7,413 nt of DNA from Deltaproteobacteria bacterium (GCA_024277485.1 JAJRVA010000148.1:1-7413), one strand, 5' to 3'. Positions 1-6,910 are shown, numbered from the stretch's first letter. Made by a program: numbers and translations. The notes: generated by a model not told the origin, from the letters alone.

Positions 1-199
1 AGGCCGTTCCCTGGCCATCAACAGGGCCGGCCCGGATGAGCTTGCCCTGGTGCCCGGCATCGGGCCTGTTCTGGCGGAAAAAATAGCAGCATACCGCCTT
101 GCACACGGTCCCTTTGACAGCAGCCGGGCGCTTGTGTCCGTGCCCGGGATAGGGCCGCGAACAGCTGCAAAGATTTCCCCTTATCTCAGTTTTGAATAA
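1..199 (+). CDS. ComEA-like helix-hairpin-helix DNA-binding protein, C-terminal part (5' end outside window)
   Basis: Reading from base 2, the frame is open for 65 codons to a TAA at 197-199. The peptide contains two helix-hairpin-helix motifs, VPGIGPVLAEKI and VPGIGPRTAAKI, about 28 residues apart. They are preceded by an INRAGPDEL segment, the usual start of the ComEA-type HhH unit (typically INxAxxxEL). HhH pairs bind the DNA backbone without sequence specificity; ComEA proteins bind incoming DNA at the membrane or in the periplasm during uptake. The N-terminus, which would show a signal peptide or membrane anchor, is outside the window, so a stand-alone ComEA and a larger protein ending in this domain cannot be told apart. 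The stop codon lies inside the proposed start of miaA (8-base overlap), suggesting translational coupling. Domain identity is clear; the exact role is inferred. Confidence 0.85.
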   Translation, partial: GRSLAINRAGPDELALVPGIGPVLAEKIAAYRLAHGPFDSSRALVSVPGIGPRTAAKISPYLSFE

Positions 200-1154
200 A
201 ACCGTGGCGCGCAGCAGCAGTGTCATAACCAGCCCGGTTTTCGTTTTGGTTGGTCCCACCGCAATCGGGAAAACAGACCTTTCCATTCGGATTGCAGAGC
301 GCTACAACTGCGAAATAGTCAGTATGGACTCCATGCAGGTGTACCGGCACATGGACATAGGCACGGCCAAGCCCTCTGAACGTGAAAGAAGGGGAATCCC
401 GCACCATCTCATTGATATCGTTGACCCGGATGAGCAGTATAATGCGGCCAGGTTTGTTCACGACGCTGTTGCGGCAATCAGGGAAATCATCGCCTCGGGA
501 AAAATCCCGCTGCTCACCGGCGGTACCGGTCTCTACCTGAAGGCGCTCACCCAGGGGCTGTTTGACCAGGAAAAAACCGGCGACCCGGCAGTGCGCAGGC
601 GCCTTGTGGAACGATTGCAGGCCCATGGCAGGGAAAAGCTGCACGAGGAGCTGAAGAAAACAGACCCGGAATCCGCAGCCAGAATTCATGTCAATGATAC
701 GCAGCGCCTGATCAGGGCCCTTGAAATCTACCATGGCACGGGTATGACCTGGTCTGAACATCTCCGGAACCAGCCGGGACCGCCTGTAACCTTTGCCCGC
801 CTGTTACAGGCAGGCCTGCAGTGCGACCGTCAGACCCTGTACGACAGGATAGAGGAGAGAACAGCCACCATGTTCCGGAACGGGCTGCTGAAAGAGACTG
901 CAAAACTGCTGGACATGGGATATGATACTAAGCTGCAGTCCATGCAGGCGATCGGGTATCGCCATGCCGTCAACTTCATAGACGGTACCTGGGACAGGGA
1001 AGAAACCCTCCGGATGCTTGTCAGGGATACCCGGCGCTATGCAAAGCGGCAGATGACCTGGTTTGGAAAAAATCCATCACTACGCTGGTTTGAACGCGGT
1101 GATGATTCCGGTGTGCTGCGGTTCATTGATGACTGGCTGCGCAGCGCACACTAA
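192..1154 (+). CDS. miaA: tRNA dimethylallyltransferase MiaA
   Basis: MiaA transfers the dimethylallyl group from DMAPP to N6 of A37 in tRNAs that read UNN codons, giving i6A37, the substrate of MiaB (also in this window). The 320 residues match the family's usual length. Visible motifs are the P-loop GPTAIGKT (residues 21-28), DSMQVYRHMDIGTAKP (46-61, with the conserved catalytic-region Asp46), HHLIDI (71-76), GGTGLYLKAL (110-119), DTQRLIRALEIY (169-180), QAIGYRHA (252-259) and the basic RDTRRYAKRQMTWF stretch (278-291) near the C-terminus. The first in-frame ATG is codon 45, after the P-loop, and an in-frame TAG lies at 150-152. The gene must therefore start at a non-ATG codon: TTG 192 (taken here) or GTG 204. 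Neither has a clear Shine-Dalgarno, and the TTG overlaps the stop of the preceding HhH gene, so translation is probably coupled. recJ follows after 20 bases. Confidence 0.96.
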   Translation: MNKTVARSSSVITSPVFVLVGPTAIGKTDLSIRIAERYNCEIVSMDSMQVYRHMDIGTAKPSERERRGIPHHLIDIVDPDEQYNAARFVHDAVAAIREIIASGKIPLLTGGTGLYLKALTQGLFDQEKTGDPAVRRRLVERLQAHGREKLHEELKKTDPESAARIHVNDTQRLIRALEIYHGTGMTWSEHLRNQPGPPVTFARLLQAGLQCDRQTLYDRIEERTATMFRNGLLKETAKLLDMGYDTKLQSMQAIGYRHAVNFIDGTWDREETLRMLVRDTRRYAKRQMTWFGKNPSLRWFERGDDSGVLRFIDDWLRSAH

Positions 1155-1174
1155 GAAACGTACAGACTTTTTTT

Positions 1175-2914
1175 ATGCAGACAAAACGTGTCCAACGCAG
1201 AGCATTGCCGGTAGAAACCGAACACTGCCGGCAGCTTGCCCGGGATATGCAGATACCATACGGGGTGGCCGTCCTCCTCTGCCAGAGAGGAATAACTGAC
1301 AAGGATACCGCCTCAGCCTTCCTGCATCCCAGGCTTGCAGACCTGCTGTCGCCGTTCCTGATGAAAGACATGGACAGGGCCGTTGATCTCATCATCCAGG
1401 CCGCTGAAGAACAGTGGACGGTCCTGGTCCATGGTGATTATGATGTGGACGGGATAAGCGGCACAGCGCTGCTGAGCCTGTTTTTCAAGGACCTGAATAT
1501 CGAGACGATCTGCTATCAGCCGGACCGCCTCACGGAAGGCTATGGCCTGCAGAAGAGTTTTGTTGAAAAACATGTTCCCAGTGGCAGTGACCCTGCCCTG
1601 CTCATAACGGTTGACTGCGGCATTTCCTCAGTTGATGAGGTTGAGTTTGCCCGGCAAGCCGGGTACCGGGTTATCATAACCGATCACCACCAGGTGCCGG
1701 AAAGGCTGCCCGAGGCCGATGCCATACTGAATCCCCAGCAGGATGATTGTGCTTTTCCATATACCGAACTTGCCGGTGTGGGGGTTGCTTTCTTCCTGGC
1801 CATGGGGGTTCGCCGCCGAATGGTTGAAAAGGGGATGATGGACAGAGACAGTGCGCCCAACCTCAAAAAACTGCTCAGCCTGGTTGCCCTCGGGACGGTT
1901 GCCGATGTGATGCCGGTAACCGGCGTCAACCGCATCCTGGTCAAGGCCGGTCTTGAGATTATCAGCAGGCGGGCGGTTCCCTGGATATGGGCCCTCTGTG
2001 AACGGGCCGGGCTCAGGGAGGGCATGGTTACGGCAGAGGATATTTCCTTTCGCCTGGCTCCACGCCTCAATGCTCCCGGGCGCATCGGCAAACCTGAAAT
2101 CGCCTTCCGGTTTCTTACCTGCACGGAAACTGTCAGGGCCCAGGAACTTGCCGACGAACTGGAGCGGATAAACCTGGCCCGGAGAAAACTTGAAAGCGAG
2201 GCGATTGACGACGTGGGCGCCAAATGTGAACGCCTGGATAAAAAGGGGTGCCGGGGCCTGGTGGTGTATGGAGACTATCATTCCGGAATCATAGGAATTA
2301 TTGCGTCTCGAATGGTGGACAGGTTTCACAAGCCTGTCTTTGTGCTCACCAGCGATGCTGGAGATCCGGCCACCCTGAAGGGGTCAGGAAGATCGATAGC
2401 AGGGCTTGACCTGTATGCAATTCTCAGCAGGTGCGCTGACACGGTTATTCAGTTTGGCGGTCATGCCATGGCTGCCGGCCTGACCCTTGAAAAAGAGAGG
2501 CTATCTGAATTCAGCGAAAGGTTTAACAAGGTGGTAGCCGAGGAAAGGGAACATGCTGAAACAACCGGGGCAGAAGAGATCTGTGTCGATTATTGCCCAA
2601 CCGGCGAGGAAATTTTCAACAGCAGTTTTATCAGCAGCTACCAGTGCCTGGGACCTTTCGGCAACGGCAACCCGGAACCGGTGTTTCTCCTGACTGACCT
2701 GAAGATGTGCCGGACAAGTGTTATCCACAACCATCTGAGGTATACGGTCAACGTTGACGGTAAACATTACCGGGGCATAGGATTCGGCATGGCGGACAAA
2801 CTGGATATTGTCCAGGACAGTCCGGTCCAGCTTGCCTTCAAATTAAAACAAAATGTCTTCAGGGGGGAGAGGTATACCGAACTCCACGCAGTTGACATAT
2901 CTACAGCAACGTAA
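1175..2914 (+). CDS. recJ: Single-stranded-DNA-specific 5'-3' exonuclease RecJ
   Basis: RecJ degrades single-stranded DNA 5' to 3' and acts in RecF-type recombination, stalled-fork processing, mismatch repair and base excision repair. The 579 residues match the length of E. coli RecJ. DHH-family motifs are in order: HGDYDVDG (86-93), VDCG (146-149), DHH (170-172) and ALGTVADVMP (238-247), which together carry the metal-binding Asp and His residues. Next come RLNAPGRIG (297-305), the YHSGIIGIIASRM segment (368-380), the DHHA1 motif GSGRS (403-407) with GGHAMAAG (428-435), and a C-terminal OB-like region with CLGPFGNGNPEPVF (491-504). No key residue is missing. The ATG at 1175 follows a run of seven T with no evident Shine-Dalgarno, so expression may depend on read-through from miaA, which ends 20 bases upstream. 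No good terminator follows the stop. Confidence 0.97.
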   Translation: MQTKRVQRRALPVETEHCRQLARDMQIPYGVAVLLCQRGITDKDTASAFLHPRLADLLSPFLMKDMDRAVDLIIQAAEEQWTVLVHGDYDVDGISGTALLSLFFKDLNIETICYQPDRLTEGYGLQKSFVEKHVPSGSDPALLITVDCGISSVDEVEFARQAGYRVIITDHHQVPERLPEADAILNPQQDDCAFPYTELAGVGVAFFLAMGVRRRMVEKGMMDRDSAPNLKKLLSLVALGTVADVMPVTGVNRILVKAGLEIISRRAVPWIWALCERAGLREGMVTAEDISFRLAPRLNAPGRIGKPEIAFRFLTCTETVRAQELADELERINLARRKLESEAIDDVGAKCERLDKKGCRGLVVYGDYHSGIIGIIASRMVDRFHKPVFVLTSDAGDPATLKGSGRSIAGLDLYAILSRCADTVIQFGGHAMAAGLTLEKERLSEFSERFNKVVAEEREHAETTGAEEICVDYCPTGEEIFNSSFISSYQCLGPFGNGNPEPVFLLTDLKMCRTSVIHNHLRYTVNVDGKHYRGIGFGMADKLDIVQDSPVQLAFKLKQNVFRGERYTELHAVDISTAT

Positions 2915-2939
2915 TACCGGCACCTGCGGGTAAATTTAA

Positions 2940-2955
2940 CATAATATATATTATG
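2940..2955. repeat. Perfect 16-bp AT-rich palindrome downstream of recJ
   Basis: CATAATATATATTATG reads identically on both strands, 25 bases after the recJ stop. A perfect 16-bp palindrome in a gap between genes is a plausible binding site for a dimeric regulator. It has no trailing T-run typical of an intrinsic terminator, and its base composition makes chance symmetry more likely than for a mixed sequence. It does not match a regulator box I can name with confidence. Confidence 0.5.
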
Positions 2956-3063
2956 CGACATTGTGTATTTTTCATATTCACGCCTGCTGCAGGCCTGTTC
3001 GTGCTGAAGCAAGGCTTTTCAGGCCCACGGGAAATACCTGCCCCTAAGGTGTGCGCCACTTGC

Positions 3064-3092
3064 TTGACCTTAATATGAATAGCAGTTAATTT
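3064..3092 (+). promoter_or_regulatory. Candidate sigma70-type promoter for purB (weak)
   Basis: A -35-like TTGACC at 3064-3069 (5 of 6 to TTGACA) is followed 17 bases later by TAATTT at 3087-3092, a poor -10 (3 of 6). The region is AT-rich and contains a GTTAAT direct repeat (3085-3090 and 3094-3099). Placement about 65 bases before the purB start, in the only sizeable gap in this part of the window, supports a promoter here. The -10 is poor enough that its exact position is uncertain. Confidence 0.35.
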
Positions 3093-3116
3093 TGTTAATC
3101 CACGCATGTAGTTTAA

Positions 3117-3136
3117 AAACATCATGTTTAACATGA
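3117..3136. promoter_or_regulatory. Overlapping inverted repeats just upstream of the purB ribosome binding site
   Basis: Two inverted repeats share the half-site CATGTTT. One is AAACAT-C-ATGTTT (3117-3129) and the other is TCATGTT-T-AACATGA (3122-3136), both perfect around a single central base. They lie 6 to 25 bases before the AGGA at 3142-3145 and downstream of the candidate promoter. They could be an operator, or mutually exclusive hairpins in the mRNA leader that affect access to the start. The sequence does not match the PurR box of E. coli. Role inferred from position only. Confidence 0.4.
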
Positions 3137-3155
3137 GTATCAGGAAAACAGTACA

Positions 3156-4601
3156 ATGACAGACAGAACACTTTACCGGGAACCGCTTGTCAGCCGTTAC
3201 ACGAGCCCTGCCATGCAGCATCTTTTTTCCGAACAGTTCAAATTCACAACCTGGAGACGTTGCTGGACCGCTCTGGCTGAGGCACAGTTTGAACTGGGCC
3301 TGAAGCTGGTTACCCGGGACATGGTTGACGAGCTGAAGGCAAACATAGATGATATTGACTATGATCTTGCTGCGGCAAAGGAAAAGGAAATACGCCACGA
3401 TGTCATGGCCCATGTCTTTGCTTATGGGAAGAAATGCCACCGAGCCGAGGCAATTATCCACCTTGGCGCAACTTCTCAATTCGTAGTGTGCAACACGGAT
3501 CTCATTATTCAAAAAGAGGCCCTGAAACTCGTTAAAAAAGCTCTCGTAAATGTTATTTCTCAATTATCCGAGTTTTGCCGCACCTATGCAGGCCTTCCCA
3601 CCCTTGGGTTCACCCACTACCAGCCGGCCCAGCCGACCACGGTCGGCAAGAGAAATACATTGTATATTCAAGACCTTATCATGGATCTTGAGTATATTGA
3701 ACACCTTGAAAAGCAGGTCCGGGCGCGCGGAGCCAAGGGAACGGTCGGTACCCAGGCAACCTTTCTTGAACTCTTTGAAGGAGACCATGACAAGGTAAGG
3801 CAGCTTGATCGTCTGGTTGCGGCCAAGCTCGGTTTTGCTGAAGTGTTTGAAGTGACCGGCCAGACGTATCCCAGAAAACTTGATATGAAGACAGCTGAAA
3901 CTCTGGCCGGCATTGGAGCCTCGGCCCACAAGTTTGCTGTTGACATGCGGCTTTTGTCCAACCTTAAGGTCCAGGAAGAGCCTTTTGCTAAAAAACAGGT
4001 TGGCAGTTCGGCTATGGCGTATAAAAGAAACCCCATGCGGTCAGAGCGTATGACCGGGCTTGCCCGGAAGCTCATGGGGCTTCCGGGCAACTTCAGCGCA
4101 ACCGCTGCCAACCAGTGGTTTGAGAGAACACTTGATGACTCTGCAATCCGGAGGATGGATCTGGCCCAGGCCTTCCTGCTTGCCGACGCGATACTCATGC
4201 TGTACGTGAATATTTCGTCAGATATGGTTGTTTATCCGAAGCAAATTGACAGGTATCTGCGTGAAGAGCTTCCCTTTATGTCAACTGAAAAAATCCTGAT
4301 GGCCTGTGTTGAACGTGGTAAAAGCCGCCAGGAGATGCATGAGGTAATCCGCGATCATTCTGTTGCCGCCGGCCTTGTCGTCAAACAGGAGGGGAAGGAA
4401 AATGACCTTCTCAACCGGTTGGCTGATGATGAACGTATTCCCTTTGAAATTGAAGAACTGAATGGAATGATTGCCAATTACAGAGAATTCACCGGCCGGG
4501 CAGAACAGCAGACCAGGGAGTTTCTTGACGAAGTGGTCTCCCCTGTCCTGGCTCGGTATCGTGATCTTGTGGGTAATGTCGACTCCAGTCTGAAAGTGTA
4601 A
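3156..4601 (+). CDS. purB: Adenylosuccinate lyase PurB, related to the animal (human ADSL) type
   Basis: PurB removes fumarate twice in purine synthesis: SAICAR to AICAR, and adenylosuccinate to AMP. It is a cytosolic homotetramer of the fumarase/aspartase superfamily. Visible motifs are SRYTSPAM (13-20), RHDVMAH (80-86), IIHLGATS (100-107), LGFTHYQPAQPTTVGKR (150-166, with the general-acid His154), GTQATFLELFEGD (198-210), GQTYPRKLD (235-243), the mobile signature loop GSSAMAYKRNP (283-293, with the catalytic Ser at 284/285) and QWFERTLDDSA (320-330). The length of 481 residues, the QWFERTLDDSA and ELPFMSTE (371-378) blocks and the MRSER after the loop are those of human ADSL, not of the shorter B. 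subtilis or the E. coli forms. The loop has Ala288 where the family usually has Pro (SSAMP). The ATG at 3156 has AGGAAAA 10 bases upstream. It is likely transcribed from its own promoter in the preceding gap. Confidence 0.96.
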   Translation: MTDRTLYREPLVSRYTSPAMQHLFSEQFKFTTWRRCWTALAEAQFELGLKLVTRDMVDELKANIDDIDYDLAAAKEKEIRHDVMAHVFAYGKKCHRAEAIIHLGATSQFVVCNTDLIIQKEALKLVKKALVNVISQLSEFCRTYAGLPTLGFTHYQPAQPTTVGKRNTLYIQDLIMDLEYIEHLEKQVRARGAKGTVGTQATFLELFEGDHDKVRQLDRLVAAKLGFAEVFEVTGQTYPRKLDMKTAETLAGIGASAHKFAVDMRLLSNLKVQEEPFAKKQVGSSAMAYKRNPMRSERMTGLARKLMGLPGNFSATAANQWFERTLDDSAIRRMDLAQAFLLADAILMLYVNISSDMVVYPKQIDRYLREELPFMSTEKILMACVERGKSRQEMHEVIRDHSVAAGLVVKQEGKENDLLNRLADDERIPFEIEELNGMIANYREFTGRAEQQTREFLDEVVSPVLARYRDLVGNVDSSLKV

Positions 4602-4626
4602 GGGTCCAGGGGGCACGAGTCAGGGT

Positions 4627-4839
4627 ATGGAGTGCGGTTTTCTTTTTCTGCGCATAGCATCAGCCAGGATCGGTATCTTCAGGTTTCTTCTTGAGGGATA
4701 CGACGGCCTTGCACTTCTTTCCACTGTTGACAGTAAAACCGGTCTTGTGCGGCTGGCAGTGCCCGGGTCACGCTATATGGAACTCATGCGTCTGCTTGAA
4801 AGCCTGGCCCCTGAACTGCTTTGCAGTGATAATGCTTGA
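4627..4839 (+). CDS. DUF4911-like small protein of unknown function
   Basis: This is a 70-residue protein starting at ATG 4627 and ending at TGA 4837-4839. The core FLFLRIASARIGIFRFLLEG (5-24), running straight into YDGLALLSTVD (25-35), then KTGLVRLAVP, resembles the DUF4911 family of small proteins in Desulfobacterota, whose hallmark is an FxxxxEGYDxLAxxSTxD stretch. No function is established that I know of. There is no signal peptide; the N-terminal hydrophobic residues alternate with charged ones and look like a beta-strand and helix of a small alpha/beta fold. It lies 25 bases after purB and 39 before miaB on the same strand, with no terminator on either side, so it is probably co-transcribed. 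The Shine-Dalgarno is poor: GGGGG at 4609-4613 is rather far, and CAGGG at 4621-4625 abuts the ATG. Family assignment is from recall of the motif, not a search. Confidence 0.72.
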   Translation: MECGFLFLRIASARIGIFRFLLEGYDGLALLSTVDSKTGLVRLAVPGSRYMELMRLLESLAPELLCSDNA

Positions 4840-4878
4840 CATGAACAGTTTACGATTACACCCTGAAATACCGATATA

Positions 4879-6249
4879 ATGAGAAACAAGAATCTTTACA
4901 TTAAAACCTTCGGCTGCCAGATGAACGAAAGGGATTCCGAGATCATCGAGCAGCTGCTCTGTCCGTCGGGATACATTCCAACCGCAGAGATGGACAGCGC
5001 TGACCTGATCATCCTCAACACGTGCAGCATCCGGGCAAAGGCAGAGCAGAAGGTGTACAGCCTCCTGGGCCAGCTGAGACAGTATAAAACAAAAAATCCC
5101 GGGATGTTAATCGGCGTAACAGGCTGTGTTGCCCAGCAGGAAGGCGCGGTTATTCAGCAGCGCATGCCGCACGTTGACCTGGTTGTCGGCACTCAGCAGA
5201 TCTACCGGATCCCGGAGATGCTCGAGCAGATCAACAGTGGCGCCTCCCGGCTCAGTCCGGCCATCAACCTGGACAGCTCTTTTTCCATTCCCCCTTTCCA
5301 GCGATTCCTTGCCGCATCAGAAAAAAAGACAGGTCTCTCCCCTGCCCCGTCTGAGTATAAAAAATTCGTTACCATAATGCAGGGCTGCAACAACTACTGC
5401 AGTTACTGTGTCGTGCCCTATACCCGCGGCAGAGAGATCAGCAGGCCTGTCGCGGATATCCTGAAAGAGGTTCGCCTGCTTGTTTCCGGCGGCACCTGCG
5501 AGATCACCCTTCTTGGCCAGAATGTGAACTCCTACGGGATGACCAATCCCGTTGCCGACACACCTGTCCACTTTGCCGATCTTCTCCGCATGGTCGCGTC
5601 TGTTTCCGGTCTGAAACGCCTCCGCTTTACCACCTCCAACCCAAAGGACCTTTCAATTGAACTGATGCGCTGCTTTGCGGAAATTGACATCATTTGCCCC
5701 CAGTTTCATCTGCCGGTCCAGTCCGGCTCTGACCGTATCCTCAAGCTGATGAACCGGAAATACACCGTTGCGGACTACCTGGGCCAGGTGGAGACGCTGC
5801 GTGAGTATCGTCCGGACCTTGCCCTGAGCACGGATATTATTGTCGGCTTTCCCGGCGAAACAGACGATGATTTTGCCGCGACCATGGACCTGCTGGACAG
5901 GGTCAGGTATCACAGTTCATTCTCCTTCAAATACTCTGACAGGCCCGGCACGCGGTCTGCAGGGTTTGAAGGCAAGGTAGATGAAGAGATAAAGTCTTCG
6001 AGGCTTCACCGTTTCCAGGCCCTTCAGGACAAGATAAGCCTGGAGAGAAACAGGGAGTATGTGGACCGTGAAATGGAAATACTTGTCGAGGGGAAGGGAA
6101 AGAACAACCTGTTGTATGGTCGCACGGCAACAAATCATATAGTACATTTTCCCGCCGCAGGGTCAGGGGACCCGGCCTGCGGGGACATCCTGAACGTCCG
6201 TATCACCATGGCCGGGCAGCATTCGCTGACCGGCAGGATAAAGGAGTAG
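4879..6249 (+). CDS. miaB: tRNA-2-methylthio-N6-dimethylallyladenosine synthase MiaB
   Basis: MiaB is a radical-SAM methylthiotransferase that converts i6A37 in tRNA to ms2i6A37, acting after MiaA. The 456 residues show the three expected domains. The N-terminal UPF0004 domain carries cluster ligands Cys13 (TFGCQMN), Cys49 (NTCSIR) and Cys83 (TGCVAQQEG). The radical-SAM core has the CNNYCSYC triad (Cys170, Cys174, Cys177), LLGQNVNSYG, LRFTTSNPKDLS, LPVQSGSD and DIIVGFPGETDDDF. A C-terminal TRAM domain (about 390-456) binds tRNA. NTCSIR, VVPYTRGREISRP and the spacing favour MiaB over the relatives RimO and MtaB. The start is fixed: an in-frame TGA at 4864-4866 lies 12 bases before ATG 4879, and the conserved KTFGCQMN begins at residue 9. 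No clear Shine-Dalgarno is seen. The PHP gene follows after 7 bases. Confidence 0.97.
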   Translation: MRNKNLYIKTFGCQMNERDSEIIEQLLCPSGYIPTAEMDSADLIILNTCSIRAKAEQKVYSLLGQLRQYKTKNPGMLIGVTGCVAQQEGAVIQQRMPHVDLVVGTQQIYRIPEMLEQINSGASRLSPAINLDSSFSIPPFQRFLAASEKKTGLSPAPSEYKKFVTIMQGCNNYCSYCVVPYTRGREISRPVADILKEVRLLVSGGTCEITLLGQNVNSYGMTNPVADTPVHFADLLRMVASVSGLKRLRFTTSNPKDLSIELMRCFAEIDIICPQFHLPVQSGSDRILKLMNRKYTVADYLGQVETLREYRPDLALSTDIIVGFPGETDDDFAATMDLLDRVRYHSSFSFKYSDRPGTRSAGFEGKVDEEIKSSRLHRFQALQDKISLERNREYVDREMEILVEGKGKNNLLYGRTATNHIVHFPAAGSGDPACGDILNVRITMAGQHSLTGRIKE

Positions 6250-6256
6250 ACACGCC

Positions 6257-6910
6257 ATGATTGATCTGCACACACACACCTTTTTCAGTGACGGGGCCCT
6301 GGTGCCGTCTGAACACCTGAGACGTTTTGAAGTAATGGGGTATGATGCCGTAGCGATTACGGATCATGCAGACTCTTCAAACCTGGATTTCATCGTGCCC
6401 CGTATTGTTCAGGCCGCGGCAGACTTGAACCCGCTCAGCAGTACCAGGCTTATTCCGGGAATCGAGCTGACCCATGTCCCCCCTGACCTTTTTGAACCAC
6501 TCACCAGCAGGGCCCGTGAATTAGGCGCCCTGCTGGTGGTCGCGCACGGAGAGACCCCGGTTGAGCCGGTTGCGCCAGGCACAAACCTGGCCGCCCTCAA
6601 GGCCGGGGTCGATCTTCTTGCCCATCCCGGTTTCCTGACCGGGGAGGATGCCCGCCTTGCCGCAGACAAAGGTATTTTGCTCGAACTCTCCGGCCGCAAG
6701 GGGCACAGCCTGACCAACGGCCATGTCGCCCGTGTCGCGCTGGCGGCCGGGGCCAAGCTGGCCGTCAATGCCGATGCCCACGAACCCGGCGATTTCATGA
6801 GCGCCGAGCGCGCCGAAACCGTGGCGCTCGGAGCGGGCCTCAGCCCGGACCAGTACCAGGCCCTGCGCCGGGACATGGCGGAGCTGGTGGAACGGGTCAC
6901 CATAGCCTGA
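6257..6910 (+). CDS. PHP-domain metal-dependent phosphoesterase (histidinol-phosphatase-like)
   Basis: The 217-residue protein is essentially one PHP domain, a TIM-like barrel that binds several metal ions and hydrolyses phosphoesters. Metal-binding motifs are in order: HTHTFFSDG (5-13, with His5, His7 and Asp12), TDHAD (35-39), GIELTH (68-73, Glu70), AHGE (96-99, His97), HPG (123-125) and NADAHEP (171-177, Asp173 and His175). No extra domain such as polymerase X or DnaE is attached. The substrate is unknown; histidinol phosphate, nucleotides or another small phosphoester are possible, and nothing nearby concerns histidine synthesis. The AHGETPVEPV, NLAALKAGVDLLAHPG and GHSLTNGHVA stretches recall archaeal PHP proteins annotated as histidinol-phosphatase-like. 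The ATG at 6257 has AAGGAG (6241-6246) 10 bases upstream, within the end of miaB, pointing to co-translation. Its 3' half looks more GC-rich than purB. Confidence 0.88.
   Translation: MIDLHTHTFFSDGALVPSEHLRRFEVMGYDAVAITDHADSSNLDFIVPRIVQAAADLNPLSSTRLIPGIELTHVPPDLFEPLTSRARELGALLVVAHGETPVEPVAPGTNLAALKAGVDLLAHPGFLTGEDARLAADKGILLELSGRKGHSLTNGHVARVALAAGAKLAVNADAHEPGDFMSAERAETVALGAGLSPDQYQALRRDMAELVERVTIA

Noticed and set aside
186..761. A 191-codon open frame on the - strand opposite miaA
   Set aside because: It lies wholly over well-conserved miaA codons, has no Shine-Dalgarno and its translation has no recognisable domain; it is a shadow of the real gene. The same applies to the - strand frames opposite recJ (1628-2329), purB (3668-4198) and the PHP gene (6409-6903).
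1136..1174. Possible terminator between miaA and recJ: GCTGCGCAGC palindrome and a run of seven T
   Set aside because: The palindrome could form only a three-pair stem, lies more than 20 bases before the T-run and is within the miaA end; the T-run directly abuts the recJ ATG.
2982..3025. Possible recJ terminator: GCCTGC-T-GCAGGC (2982-2994) or GGCCTG with CAGGCC (2992-2997 and 3020-3025)
   Set aside because: The stems are short, one with a single-base centre and one with a 22-base loop, and neither is followed by a T-run, so they do not qualify as an intrinsic terminator on either strand.
4691..4879. A 62-codon + strand frame overlapping the DUF4911-like gene and running up to the miaB start
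   Set aside because: It lies in another frame of the small gene, has no conserved motif and is less protein-like than the frame with the EGYDGLALLSTVD core.
4836..4880. Promoter for miaB from TTGACA (4836-4841) and TATAAT (4875-4880)
   Set aside because: Both boxes look perfect but are 33 bases apart, and the TATAAT overlaps the miaB start codon; no -10 exists at 16-18 bases from the TTGACA.
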